From Mallotus nudiflorus (taxonomy: Eukaryota; Streptophyta; Magnoliopsida; Malpighiales; Euphorbiaceae), in contig CANTUR010000458.1 in the NCBI GenBank assembly GCA_947683625.1, positions 186,001-250,000 on the forward strand: 64,000 bases of DNA. Direction: 5' to 3'. This document shows positions 36,194 to 48,763 of this stretch, one piece after another (the first letter of the stretch is position 1; each line of letters starts with the position of its first letter). The translations under genes were made by a program, and so were the position numbers. The notes under the pieces are model-generated. The model saw only the letters and a list, made by a program, of their open reading frames with translations. It was not told the origin of the DNA and did not search any database.

Positions 36194-38857
36194 TGTCACG
36201 ACCCAAACCCATGGCACGTGACCGGCACTAAGGAATGAGAAAGCTTAAAGCTACTGAAACCCATAGTAAGCCTTAGAAGAAAAACACAAAATGTTTCACT
36301 TTAAAACCTTACATTAAAAATAATTTAATCATGATGCACATTATCAAACTAATTTTTCTTAATTTAAACAAATCATGTCATCGTCATGTATAAATAAACA
36401 TCATCAGTTATACAAAATAGTATCTCAGTACATTACTTATAAATACATATTAAAATATTAAAATATGCAATTATACAATTTCTCTACTGCATTACACGAA
36501 TACTAATAAAAACATAACTATATAGACCTACATAAGATAGCTAGTGAGGAAGCTACTTAGCGTAGGGAAGTAGGCCTAACGAAAGACTCCCAAACTCCTT
36601 AAAAAGAGAAGTTGAGGGGAGTTAGACCTCACTGAGTAAGCTAATAAAAGAAATGAATGCGGTTTGAAAATCTCCTTTAAAATAATTTTTTATGAAAATA
36701 TAATATATTCATTATTTTATTCAAATCATTTGATATACATATAAGAAATTCATTTTTCAAAAGGAGGAGTAAATTTTTAATTGCTTTTAAAACATTATAG
36801 TACAAAAACTAAGTAGAACCCTAGTCTTTAAATCTAACAACCACTCGGTTCACTTATATCCAAAACTACTGGATCCCAAGAGCAAAGCATCACCAGGATG
36901 CATAGCCACAGTCACATCACTTAATCCAATATCACTAGCGATGTCTGAGAGCAAAGCATCACCAGACCATCGGCCCAGTGATTTAATAAATAAAATCCAA
37001 CTTTATTGGTGGTTTCCGAAAGCAAAACATCACTAGACCTTCAGCCCCAATATTTTAATCAATAATCAAATATTATATTAATGGCGGTATTCGACAGTAA
37101 AGCATCACCAGACCATCGGCCCTAGTAATATAATCAATATAATCCAATATTCTATCTGTGCGCACACGGTCCTGATGAAACCCATTAGGTAGCCCGTTCT
37201 ACCGTATTTTATTTAAAATAAATGAAAATTATAATAAATCAAAATAAAATAAATCAAATATAAATTAAATCGTGCAATATCATATAAAGAATACTGACTT
37301 GAATTCTCATAAATTTAAATTCATCATAACTTTATGTATTTAATTTAAAAACCCGACATGCAAATTGAATATTAACTTAAAAGATGGATGCACTCCTCTC
37401 CTACGTCATGTCTGACCTTGACTAGTAGAGGGGCGGCTAAAAGATAGAAAATAAAATGGCTATTAGAAAGCATAAACCCTAACTTTTAGAATTTCTAAGG
37501 AAGACTCAACTCAGAATTCAAAACTTAGGATTGACCCGATGTCACGTTTTACGAGAAATCTGCTAAAAATTCAACAGAGTCTCCTCTATAAAATGGACAT
37601 CTCTCTGCGGACGTAGAGTCAACCCTGTAAGCAAACATACTTCTAAACTTCACACTGGCTCAACATCTCGGGTTGGAACCCCAACCTACTCAAATCCCCA
37701 ACCGAGGTTCACAATACACAATAAAATAAATATTAAATAATAATATTTTAAAATCACTAAAAATTCATAAATTCAATAATAATTCACAATATAATTTATT
37801 TAAACATCAAAACACTAAATATAAATATTTTTCACAACAATTAATAAAAATCTTAAATGATTGATATAATTATATAAAAATCCAATTTTTCCAAATATTC
37901 AATATAAAATAGTCATTTTCACATTTAATTATTCAAATAGCTTAATTATATAATAAAAGTAATTTAAAATCCATTTAATCACCAAAATGATAAATAACAT
38001 ATTATTTGAATAAAATTTTCAAAAATTAGTATTAATTAGCTAAAAATAGTAAATAATTTATAAAAATTAATTTAATATGCTATAAATTTCTAAAATCTTT
38101 TAAAACATAATATTTAACTATATTTTCAATAAAATTACACAATTAACCTATAATTCCAAAAAATCACATAATATTAATAATTCCTAAAAAATTATATAAA
38201 TTCACTAAAAATTATTTTATTAATGCTAAAATTACTAACTTAAATTAGTGCTAATTAACTCAAATTTCCAACCAAAATAATTAATAAACATAATTAACAA
38301 AAATTCAATTTATATTTTTAAAAAATACCCATAAATCAAATTAATTCAAAAAAATACACAAAAATTATTTTTGAGAAGCTTTAGCTATATACAGCAACTC
38401 TACTAAAGAGAAAAACCATGGATCAAAGCCAAAAATTAAATAAAAATACAAAACCCTAATTAGCCATAAACAAAAACTTGCTCAAAACTCAAAACCAAGG
38501 GAGAATGAGCTTTAATAGAGGTTAGAAATGGACTTATTGAAGCTTAAGGAGTCTGACAAGCCTAGGAACTCGAGCTGAGTCCATCGAAGTCAACGCCGGC
38601 GAGGGAAGCTTCTTCTGCTATAGTTACTGTTCCCGCAAGTTCTAGCGGCGCTTCGAGGGTCTTCAGGTGAAGAGAAAGAGAGGGAGGTTGATGGTGGTGA
38701 CAGGCGGTGGTTATGGCTACTTCGATGAGGTTGGGAGGCTGCTGGTTCTATGCAAGAACAAGGAAAGAAAAAAATGGGAAAAATAAGAAAAAAAAAAGAA
38801 GGAAGAAGAAGGAAGGGAAAATAGGGGGTTGATAGGGTATTTGTCCCTCCTTGACCA

Positions 38858-38892
<35 letters not shown>

Positions 38893-38974
38893 CACACACA
38901 CAACAAACACCCAACATAGTATAATAATAATGACATAACAATAATACTAGAAATAACCCTACTTAAAATAATGC

Positions 38975-39066
<92 letters not shown>

Positions 39067-39268
39067 CCATTTAAAAATAATGACAATAATATTATCAATA
39101 ACTTTAATATCTTTAAATATAATAGTTCCCAAATACATTTTTTAAATTCAATAATTAGATATAACAATTCAACGTAATAATAACAACATAAGAATAAAAT
39201 AATTAATATCACTAAAAATCATCGATATTTATATATAAAATAATTTTAAAAATATTCAGGTTATTATA
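36194..39268 (-). repeat. Family B 5' LTR, complete (3075 bp)
   Basis: TGTCACGACC at 36194 to GGTTATTATA at 39268; the last bases should be CA and read TA. It holds hairpin 37171-37189, a TTTTAC hairpin (about 37543-37597), an AT run (38857-38882) and (TAA)n (38977-39065). Bases after it (GTATA) continue as plus B host LTR. Confidence 0.9.
38977..39065. repeat. (TAA)n microsatellite in B 5' LTR
   Basis: About 29 uninterrupted TAA/AAT units, in the promoter-proximal part of the LTR. The isoleucine-rich and similar reading frames over it have no coding meaning. Confidence 0.93.
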
Positions 39269-39490
39269 GTATAACTAATTATTACTATATTATGTGTGAT
39301 GATGGTATGGTTTGTTTAAATTGAGAAAAATTAGTTTGATAATGTGCATCATGATTTAATTATTGCATTGTAAAGTTTTAAAGGTGAAATGTTCTGCGTT
39401 TTTCTTTTAAGGCTTACTATGAGTTTCGGTAGCTTTAACCTTTCTCATTCCCTAGTGCCGGTCACGTGCTCCTAGATTCGGGTCGTGACA

Positions 39491-41463
39491 ATTTTAGTGT
39501 TAAATAAACTACATAGTCTCTAAACACCTATTCATCATTCAAATTAGTATTGGTATTAATATTAAGTAAATTTCAATTTAATTTAAAAACTAAATTCAAT
39601 ATTAAGTAAACTCATATAATACTGATTTAGTAAAGTAAATACTTTACTTATTTAAAGTATTCTTAAGTATAATTTTATACTAATATTTATAAAATCCAAT
39701 TATCTTTAGAAGCAATATTATAATAATAGTATACATATCCTTTATTTAGTACAAATGACTATTATGCAGCATAATGTGTATTACATACAGTGCAATTCAC
39801 ATAAAATATTTTCTCCAAATAACATATCTTTAACCATCAACTAATAATAGCAATTTCAATTTTTACAAATTGAAACTGAATATCCAAATTGAAACAAAAT
39901 CAACATTTGATGACCATATGCAATTTATTCTTTTAGCTGAGGTAGATGATGACATAGCAAATATTTCCAGTATAGTTTTCCTCTAGTTATTTAAGAAACT
40001 ATAGTTAGATATTTGTTGTTTAGAAAAATAATAATTAATAGGAATTACATTGTACTTCATTTGATGCTCATTATGCTATGAAGTAGTTGTTTGTACTACA
40101 TCTAATATACTTAAATTATTATTATAATTTTACTCATGGAGAAAGTTAAATTGTATAAATATTAGTGTATGTAATTACAAAGAAAAATTGAACTTGTTGT
40201 AAGATATATTAATTGTTGAATTGAAGTATAAGTGCAAAATTATATTGAGATATAAAGTGATATTATTTCACTATGAAGTAGTTATTTAAAGAAACAAACT
40301 TGATAAATAAATGGTTAGATATGTATTATTTAATAAAAAAATAGTTAATGCCCAAAAATAGAATGGTTAATGCAAATTGAAATAAACTATACAAAATACA
40401 CATTATACTGTAATGGATTATTATACATGTCTTTGAGAAAAAGTTTAGAAAATAGAATTGATTTATATAAGTGACACTACTATTAATTACACTATCATCT
40501 AATCCACAATAAAGTGTCATGCCATTAGGATGGGACATACCCATACTCCAGTAGCTTGTAAAAAAAATGAAAACATTCAAGATAATAAAATTGAAGCTAC
40601 CAATGACAAACATAGAAATGAATAAAAAAAAAAGAAAAAAGTGATGCAATGAAGCTCACATTACAGCTAAATGAGACAAAACAAAACGGTTATGGGAACA
40701 GAGGCAAATGAAAGCTATTGAATATGACAAAACAAATATATTCTTATGACAGTTTTAACGAGGGAATTTCAACCCTTGCAATGGATGGATATATATTCCA
40801 ATCTATTTAAGATATGGGCACAATGTAGATTCAGTTTTTTAGTGGAGGAGGATGGAAAAGTGGAAAAAGAAGGGGAGAGAAAGGAAAGGATGGTCATATT
40901 TATTTGACAAGTACTCATACAACACCATAAATAATTTAATATCAAATTATGCAATTGCCTAAACACACCGAGAAGAAAATATTCTCTCATACATCTAAAA
41001 ATTTTGAGCATTTGATTTATTATAGGTGACTACAATATCAAATAATAATCTAATCAAATAGAAACACAATATTTTAACAATACAGTACATTGCAAAGGGA
41101 ACTTCACAGCTATAAAAATGAAAATATACAATGAAATATTGAGGTCATTTTCCAAATTCTCTTGGCAGATAACTTGGTCTTGCTAAAGTATCCCAACAAT
41201 AGAAGACTGATTTTAAAATAAGAAAAATATCATTGGTAGGAGACTAATAGTCAACAACATTCAGTAGCTCATTAGCAATGGAAGAATATAAAGAGCACTT
41301 CATAACTGGATTTCCTATTTTGATTGTCACAACAAACAATGTCAAATTTTGAATTGGAAGAATCCTTGAACATAGATGAGATATGTTGTTAAGTAGTATA
41401 TGAAGTTTAAACACTTTAATGTGAGGCCTGTAGCCAGATATTCCATGATATATATTCCATGAT

Positions 41464-41511
<48 letters not shown>

Positions 41512-42757
41512 GAATCAATTATTAAGAGCCTAAAAGAGCTTCAGTTTTCTGAAAATAAAATAGCAAGAACAATGTATAACCATCATGGAATATATAAGTG
41601 AAATTTAGTGTAGGAACATAATTACGCTATCCAAACTTCAAAATGATAGGGTATTGTCTATATGAATGCTCTAGTTTTGATCCCTCATCATATAACAAGA
41701 TGCCAATAGCTGTGAGAATTGCTTCTATCCTAACACTTTATAAAAAAGTTAGAATGTAACCCTTGAAAGTCATGCAATGGCTCAATGGTCTTGACATGTT
41801 GATTGGAGCAAAACAGACTCTATAATCCATAGAATAAACTCATATTCCCAATCAGACTAAATATCTACTAGCATCTTTTTTATATAGTAAGGTTGAATAT
41901 AAACCAATGTTAATTATAAAACCTCACATAGAAAATTTGGATTTTCTATTTTTAATAAATGAAAGGATTTAAGCCACCTTAACTCAATTATTATCAGAAA
42001 TTTCAAATGGTGTAATTAAATCAATAAAAATTGGGCAAGTTTAAAGTTTTACCTTCAATCTTAGTAAAAGCTCCTATATTGTCACAAAATCCACCATCTA
42101 TCAGAGACAGACAATAGTTGAGTCAAAGCATGCCCAGTGCATATAATTATATGCATAAAACTCTAGCAAGTACCAACCCGAGTTCCTATATATATATATA
42201 TTCAAGAATAAGGAGTGCTCCTTGAAACTAATAAAAAAAACTAAAATAAAAAAAAATCAGACTTATTCATTTGCAATGCAAACAAACACAGAGTAATTAA
42301 ATAACAAAAAAAAGAATTACCAAAAGAAATGGAAGAATTGGGAAAAAAAAAGGAGAATAGCATGACTTTGAAGAAACGACACCTCAACCATTATTGTCTC
42401 CTCCACCATATCTCTACGGAGAATCATTCTTCAAACTTACAGTTTTTTACAATGCTTAGATACCCATGTTTCAAATATGCTACCAGCCAAAGAAAATTCT
42501 AACATACAATATGATTTTGAAACTTCCAATACTCTATCTTGCTTATTTATTTGGAGATATAACAAAATTTCAACTATTTATTAGGCAAAGTAATTTAAAC
42601 TCAGACTATTAGTTACCACTAGTCAATCATCTACATCTCATGTCCATTTCCTCCATAACAAATTTGTGGACTCTTTTTTCTTTTCTAATTATTTATTATT
42701 TATTTTTAGCAACGAGCCAAATTTTTAAAGTTAAACATTTTTAGATAAATCTATTGT
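39491..42757. other. AT-rich DNA without a recognisable gene
   Basis: I see no convincing exon on either strand. The content is simple AT-rich sequence, an AT microsatellite (41466-41509) enclosed by a perfect 15-base inverted repeat (ATATATTCCATGATG at 41450-41464 and its complement at 41581-41595), and scattered homopolymers. The longest frame (40326-40649, minus) is hydrophobic with no family signal. It could be the 3' flank of the candidate gene at 42758-43136. Confidence 0.55.
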
Positions 42758-43136
42758 TTAAGATGAGCTAAGCATTGGCAAATTTGAGGTATTACTATCC
42801 AAATTTGGTTGAAACTGAGACCCACAATCACATCTATGATCCAGTAGAGAAATATTAGCTAGAGAAAGACCATGAGCCTGTTGTATCTCATCCCAAGCAT
42901 CAACTATTCCATTATGATCCGTGGAGAAAACCCTCAAAAGAAATTTAGAACCATTCCAATATATAAAAAGTAGAAAAGAGAGAATACCCAATTGATACTA
43001 ACATAATAGTAGTAGTAGCATTAAAAAATAAAGAAACAACAAATTTTGGCAGAAAGAGAATATCAAACCTGACCACCAGGATAAGGAAACAATTGTTGCT
43101 CAAACTCAAAACTTGGAAATGCTCTCAAAGGGCCCT
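42758..43136 (-). CDS. Candidate last two exons of an unknown minus-strand gene
   Basis: Not recognised. On the minus strand an AG after a T-rich stretch (about 43137) opens GPLRAFPSFEFEQQLFPYPGGQ up to CAG|GTTTGA at about 43069. A second AG at about 43000 (TATGTTAG) opens a frame in the same phase that ends with a stop near 42760. That frame contains WNGSKFLLRVFSTDHNGIV and DAWDEIQQAHGLSLANISLL. The composition looks coding against the AT-rich background, and the phases agree, but no domain is visible. Upstream exons would lie to the right, beyond the solo LTR 43171-46308, which would then sit in an intron. It may equally be a chance frame. Confidence 0.25.
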
Positions 43137-43170
43137 AAACATCTTAATAAAATCAATTCTCAAAACTTGT

Positions 43171-45978
43171 TGTCACGACCCAAAACAGGGGCCGTGATCG
43201 GCGCTAGGGAACGAAAATTTTTTCGAATTCAGAACTCGTAACAAGCCAAAAAAATAAATAAAAACATGCAATAATAATAATAACAATAACAACATAATTA
43301 AATATAATATCCTGCAGCAGAACAAAATCATAAATATTAAAATAATATTCCACCAAATGAAAATTAAATCGAATAACTCATCTCATATATATAAATAAAC
43401 TTTAATACAAATCCAGTTCAAATATTTAAAGTACATATCTCATATAAATATAATACAATAATCTCACATGAATATAATACATAAAACCCATAATCTGTTT
43501 ACAACTACTGCAGTGTCTAGATTATAAAAATAGAACTCAGGTGAGCAGTTTACATAATGAAGTCGGGGTGGAAGAAATCTGGCGTAAGGGTCTGCTACTG
43601 AGGTCTGATGAAGATGACTCTCCTGAAAAATAGTCAACAGAGGGGAGTCAGACCTCACTGAGTGAATTACTATAATATATATACATGCAAACTAAATGAC
43701 AATGCATACAGTCAATAGTATATATATAATAAGTATATATACAAGCAAATTCACGCAGATGTAATATAATCATTTTTATATATTTTGTCTGAAAACCACT
43801 GGTTATGAAGGATCAAATAAAACCCTAGAAAATCACAACCTCAAAATAGTGTTGGACAACACTCTAGCCATACAGGCTCACTTATTCCAAATATAATCAC
43901 TTATTCCATTTAGACAGTAGACTGACCCCGAGACACTAAGTCAACCGAGCTCCAGCAGTCTGACTGTCAGTGTGATTGGCCCTAAGACACTTGGTCAACC
44001 GAGCTCCAGCAATCACACTCCCAAATCCTTTCTCACACATCAATAATAAAATCCAATCAATATCCTCAAACAGGTTAGTAATATAGCCTAAATACTATCA
44101 GCGTACCAGTACGTACTCGGTCCTAGTGCTGCCCACTAGGTAGCACGTTTGATTGATATCCTTCATTATTAATTATAAAACATACATTCACAAATAAATG
44201 ATGCATGAATTTAAATAAAATAGCAACATAAACCATATATATACTAGAAATATACCAAAAGTAAACCAGGTATATTTTGAATATATATACATCAAATAAA
44301 TCCAATTAAATTACAAAATAAACTAGAAATATATTCAAAAACATTTTAAACATAATTCATTAATAAAACATGCATATAGTTTAAAATATACCAATAATAA
44401 ACCAAAAATAAACCAAAAGTAAACTAAAAATAAACTTAAGTACTAATTAAACCATTATGCATTTTTAGTCAAAATAAAACATAGATTTCTAAAATCATGC
44501 ACCCTAGAGCATATATATATATAATAGTAACTCACAATTATTGTGCTCCTTGAGATGGGTCCAATGGGCCTGGTCCACTAGGCCTCGGTCTCGGCGTAAC
44601 TAAACAAACAAAAATGACAGGAATCAGAACAAATCTAATGGAAACTCCTAGAAACTCGATCTAGAATACTAGACATAGAATTAGAATTAGAGTTCAACCG
44701 GACATCACGTTTTACGAGAATTCTACCAAAAATTCGGTAGAACCTCCCCTATAAAACGGACATCTCTCTACTCAAAGAGTAGAGCTGGCCCTACAAAGAA
44801 ATACACTTTAAAAATAAACACAGAACACAACCACAATCCCTCGGTCGGACTCCAAACTACAGTTTACCGATCGAGGTCCACAATTCACAGAATAATACAG
44901 AATTATCAAAAATACCCTTGTATCATAAAAATACATTTTATAAGTCAAAATTACGTAATTAACCCTAAAACACAGTAAAAATCGATAAAAACTCATTTAA
45001 TTAGAAAAATCGTATATTATACGTATAATTGAAAATAATTTACGAAAAATAGTTTTAATTAGTTAAAAATACTAAATAATTTGTAGAAATCATTTTAATA
45101 CCCCTAAATAACTATTAAAACCAATTTAATTACATTTTTAACAAATTTAGGGTAAAATTACCAAAATACCCATATATATATAAATATACTAAAATAAATC
45201 CAAAAATTCACCAAAATAATATAATTACTCAAAATTAATTTTCTCAACATATATTTCAATAATATCAATAAATATACTTAATTAACCAATTAATTCAATT
45301 TAACACATAATTAACCCTATTTCTCAAAATTACATAAACTAAATAAATTCAAAATAAATACATAAAATTCACAAAAATTCCAAATAAATTCCTATAATTC
45401 ATTTAAACACCTATATTTACCATAAAACACAATTTCATAATTTAATTAATTAATTTTCGAAAATTAGAAAATAATAATAAAATAATCAAAAATACCCAAA
45501 AATCAAAATAAATTCCAAAAATTCTACAAAAATTCAAACATGAAGATTAATATAAGGAGAGAAACATTTTTGAAGGAATTTTTCATGAATCACAAAGAAA
45601 GGCTTAAAAAATTCAAAAATTCAATATGGCCGAAATAGAAAAAATCGAGAAACAGAAAAATTGAGGGAGTTAGAGCTCAAACCAAAGCTAGAATCAAGAT
45701 CATAGAAGCTTGAGGAGCTCAAGGACACCGAAAATGTGAAGAATGATGGCCGGAGGAGGAAGAACGGTGGAAAGCTTGAGTTTCAGCAAAAAATGATGGA
45801 AATGGGCTTGGCCGGCAGCGGGGAAGATAACAGGGACAACGGAGCTTGTTGGCGAGGAGGTGGTCCGATGGCGGAAGGCTGGAGGCACTCTGGTCGGAGG
45901 AGAAATGGACGACGAGGGTGAGGGAAGGGTAGAGAGTCGAGAAGAAGAGAGGGTGAGGGCAATTCATGTAATTTTTTT

Positions 45979-46019
<41 letters not shown>

Positions 46020-46308
46020 TATATATATTATATATATTTCAATACGACCCCTTAAAAATCATATATGAACTCATGGCAAATACGTAATTCTATTTAAAAT
46101 AATTAATATTAAATTATTTACGTGTCAATTTCTCTGAAAATAGAATTCTCGGGAAAACTTTACGAAAAATACTTAAAATAATATAAAATAATTTAAAATA
46201 AGCTTTAAATAAATATCAACTCGTAAAATATCATAAATATGTACAAAAATTATTAATACTACATATCCCGATGCAGTATAAAAATATTTAAAAACACGGG
46301 ATATTACA
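43171..46308 (-). repeat. Minus-strand family A solo LTR outside the nest
   Basis: TGTCACGACC at 43171 to GGGATATTACA at 46308 (3138 bases), with CTTGT on both sides (43166-43170 and 46309-46313). The twin hairpin units and hairpin 44122-44140 are kept. The donor-like GTGAGT is replaced by unrelated bases near 45690, and the transcribed GC-richer part has diverged more than in other copies. An AT microsatellite fills 45981-46040. Confidence 0.94.
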
Positions 46309-46524
46309 CTTGTAGCTAATGAAGTTAGGATTTCCATTAGCATTTATTGTTCATAATAAAATCCAGAATTTGAAAAAAAAATAAAGCAAACCCACAAAAT
46401 TAATAAAACTACAAGTCTAAAAATGCATAACAACGTATCAAAAAAGAAAAATAAAACAACTGAATTGAGAAAAAAAAACCAGAAACTTTAGAGAAGAAGG
46501 TTGAAAATTGGAGAGAATTAGAAC

Positions 46525-46776
46525 ATGAGTTTTAGAGGAAGAGCCAAAAAGAGTATTTCAAGAGCACGAAGAGGATTGAAAGATCAAGAAGAACCCGCGA
46601 TTGCACATTCTACTCCTGAAATAGCTCTGTCATTGACATTGCTATTACTTAGTTTCGTTTTTTTCTTCAATATATATATAAGCAGCAAGAGCAAGGATTG
46701 GTGGTTTTGGTTCTTGTGGAAGAGAGCACAGAGGAAGATAATGAAGACCTTCGATTCTTCTCTTTTGTTTTTTTGA
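46525..46776 (+). CDS. Small open frame with one membrane-like segment, unproven
   Basis: 83 codons from ATG at 46525. The N-terminus is basic (SFRGRAKKSISRARRGLK). A hydrophobic stretch (ALSLTLLLLSFVFFFNIYI, residues 33-51) follows, then a basic, tryptophan-rich tail. This layout resembles a small single-pass membrane protein, but I know no family for it. The opposite strand reads like a CT-rich 5' leader, so this could instead be the upstream end of the minus-strand candidate at 42758-43136. Confidence 0.2.
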   Translation: MSFRGRAKKSISRARRGLKDQEEPAIAHSTPEIALSLTLLLLSFVFFFNIYISSKSKDWWFWFLWKRAQRKIMKTFDSSLLFF

Positions 46777-47730
46777 ACATAGCTGATAATTTTGATGGTG
46801 ATTTTTTTTTTTTTTGAAAAAAAGACACAAGCTCCACAAGGAAGAAAAAATCAATTATAAATTACCAAACTATCCTTTGATTACATACATGCAATGAAAC
46901 TACTTCTATACGTACCACATTGTAATTTTCATATAATAGGACCCTATTAATATTATTTTAATAATCCGCAATGTACTATTGACGTAGCAAGCCGCGATGT
47001 CTGTCATTACTCATAGCTATAATGTATAAAGCATGTGACACATTATTGATGTTACATGCCATAATTAATTGATGTTGTTTAACATTTACATGTAGATGAC
47101 ATATCCGCAATTCATGGCGTATAAATATATATATTTTTGAAAAATTTTATATGATAAATATTAGAAGATGAAGTTATGAGTTCGATCTCTCATTCCTCCC
47201 TTGATTTCCCAATTGTTGTTTAAAAAAAAAAAATTAACAACCATTTTCCTTTGTAATTAAGTAGCTAGATGATGTGCTAGCTACCAAAATTCATACCTCT
47301 CTTGCTTGCTGTTGTTTTTTTTTTTTATTGTCCTACTCATTTTCTCTTTGTTTTTTAGTTGATTAGGAAGTGATCAAAAGAAACAATTAAAACTTGATTG
47401 GACATTTTAGGTAAATTGGCTGATGAGGCGTTGCTTTCATGCACCTTATGGGGCCTACTGTTTGCCAGCAAGGAATTACAGGATTTTTGGTGGTGAGGAA
47501 AAAAGGAAAAAAAAAAAAAAAGGAAATTACAGGATATATAATTTTGTCATTGGTGGATTTGTATATATCTTCAAATTTAATGTATTGTGATCTCAATTTC
47601 GTTGAATGGAATATATTCTCTCGTATGTGCAAAAATATTTACCTCATTATAATTATTAAAATTATTTATTTATTTATTTCTAATTATTAAATTTAGTCGA
47701 TAAATTATCATTTAATATCTCAAAGTAAAA

Positions 47731-47866
47731 TAATCACTCATTTAAAAGTTAAACATTACAATGTGTTTAAAGAAAATTTAAATAATTTAACGATAAAATA
47801 ATCACTCATTTAAAAGTTAAACATTATAATATGTTTAAATAAAATTTAAATAATTTAACGATAAGA
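47731..47866. repeat. 68-bp tandem duplication
   Basis: TAATCACTCATTTAAAAGTT begins at 47731 and again at 47799; both copies run through a TTTAAATAATTTAACGATA-like end with few differences. Confidence 0.85.
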
Positions 47867-48763
47867 GATTTATTTTAAAATATTTTTTTGAACTTGAAAA
47901 AAGAGAATAAAAATTGATCCATTGAGCTATTAATAATTTAAAGTGAATTATACCGCTTAGTTACTCAATTTTTGGATCTTAAAATGTTAGAATGCCATAA
48001 ATTTAACTATATTTACATTTCTTACCCCCAAATGAAAACATATGATTAATAGAAAGAGTAAAGAGTTCATATGTTTTTTTTGAGTTTGTTATTAATTTCA
48101 ATTATATGAAATTAATAAAAATCGATAAAAATAATTATTATAATTCTTTAGAGAATGTATTATATAGGAGTATTTAAAATATAAATAATATAAATATTTA
48201 TCACTAGTATAGTAATTGAGTGTAATACATATGCATTGGCAAGTTATTTCCTATTTTCTTTTTATATTTTCACTTAAAATATAGAATAGTATTTTTTTTT
48301 TTTAAAAAAATCTAGCTGCATTTTGTATCTATATTCTTTTATTTTTTTTTTTCTTATAAATTTACTATGACACACCCCATAACACTAATCAAAATTCTAT
48401 AACTAAACATGTTAGTGAGAGAATAGTCAAGTGTTAATTTATTTTTAAGGGCATCATAAAATATAGAGTTTGAATTTTGTTGTTATCAATTTAAAAGGAG
48501 ATGACTATTCCTTATTATACAGTTTGTCTATACCTAAGTCATATGAACTCTCTATTTACCAAAAAAAATCCTATAACTGAGCATTGTTTTTGTCTTTTGC
48601 TTATTTTTAGCTATGTTTAGTTGTAAAAACAAGTATTAATTATGATTTTTTTTTTTACTTAATTCCATTGTTTCAACGTTTTAATATCCACTTTTAGGAT
48701 TCCAATACCAAAAAAAAGCCATAAAAGTTAAAATTTTACAATCTGTCCGACAAAGTCCAGTGT

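Larger units (their letters stand above)
29041..39268 (-). mobile_element. Family B chromovirus (Tekay/Del-like), 3' LTR truncated
   Basis: Reading on minus: 5' LTR 39268-36194, primer-binding site 36189-36178, gag-pol 36031 to about 31240, polypurine tract 31185-31172, 3' LTR 31171 to about 29041. The 3' LTR lacks its last 880 bases or so. The domain order equals that of element A, with clear but distant protein similarity. It is far more decayed: stops every 60-130 codons, both reverse transcriptase catalytic positions changed, and the 5' LTR terminus CA changed to TA. It lies in the plus B host LTR that resumes at 39269. Confidence 0.9.
11356..39490 (+). repeat. Plus-strand family B LTR, oldest layer, split by four insertions
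   Basis: Four collinear pieces make one B LTR: 11356-12079 (polypyrimidine tract, donor-like GTGAGT at 11691), 21413-21525, 27744 to about 28976, and 39269-39490 ending GGTCGTGACA. Order was checked against the minus B LTRs (30840 down to 29050, and 37075 down to 36194). The part that should join 28976 to 39269 (roughly 340 bases) is missing, as is the matching start of the minus B LTR, so a deletion removed the junction. The 5' end lies outside the window. Bases after the end read ATTTT. Confidence 0.8.

Noticed and set aside
26800..37180. Short repeats with even spacing in B LTRs as a CRISPR-like array
   Set aside because: Units are about 70 bases, diverged, in LTRs of a plant retrotransposon, and without spacers or cas genes.
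38748..39212. Isoleucine-rich frames across (TAA)n in B LTRs (also 30722-31219)
   Set aside because: Pure consequence of the trinucleotide repeat.
40326..40649. 107-codon hydrophobic minus-strand frame
   Set aside because: AT-rich, phenylalanine/isoleucine-heavy, no domain, no promoter or splice context.
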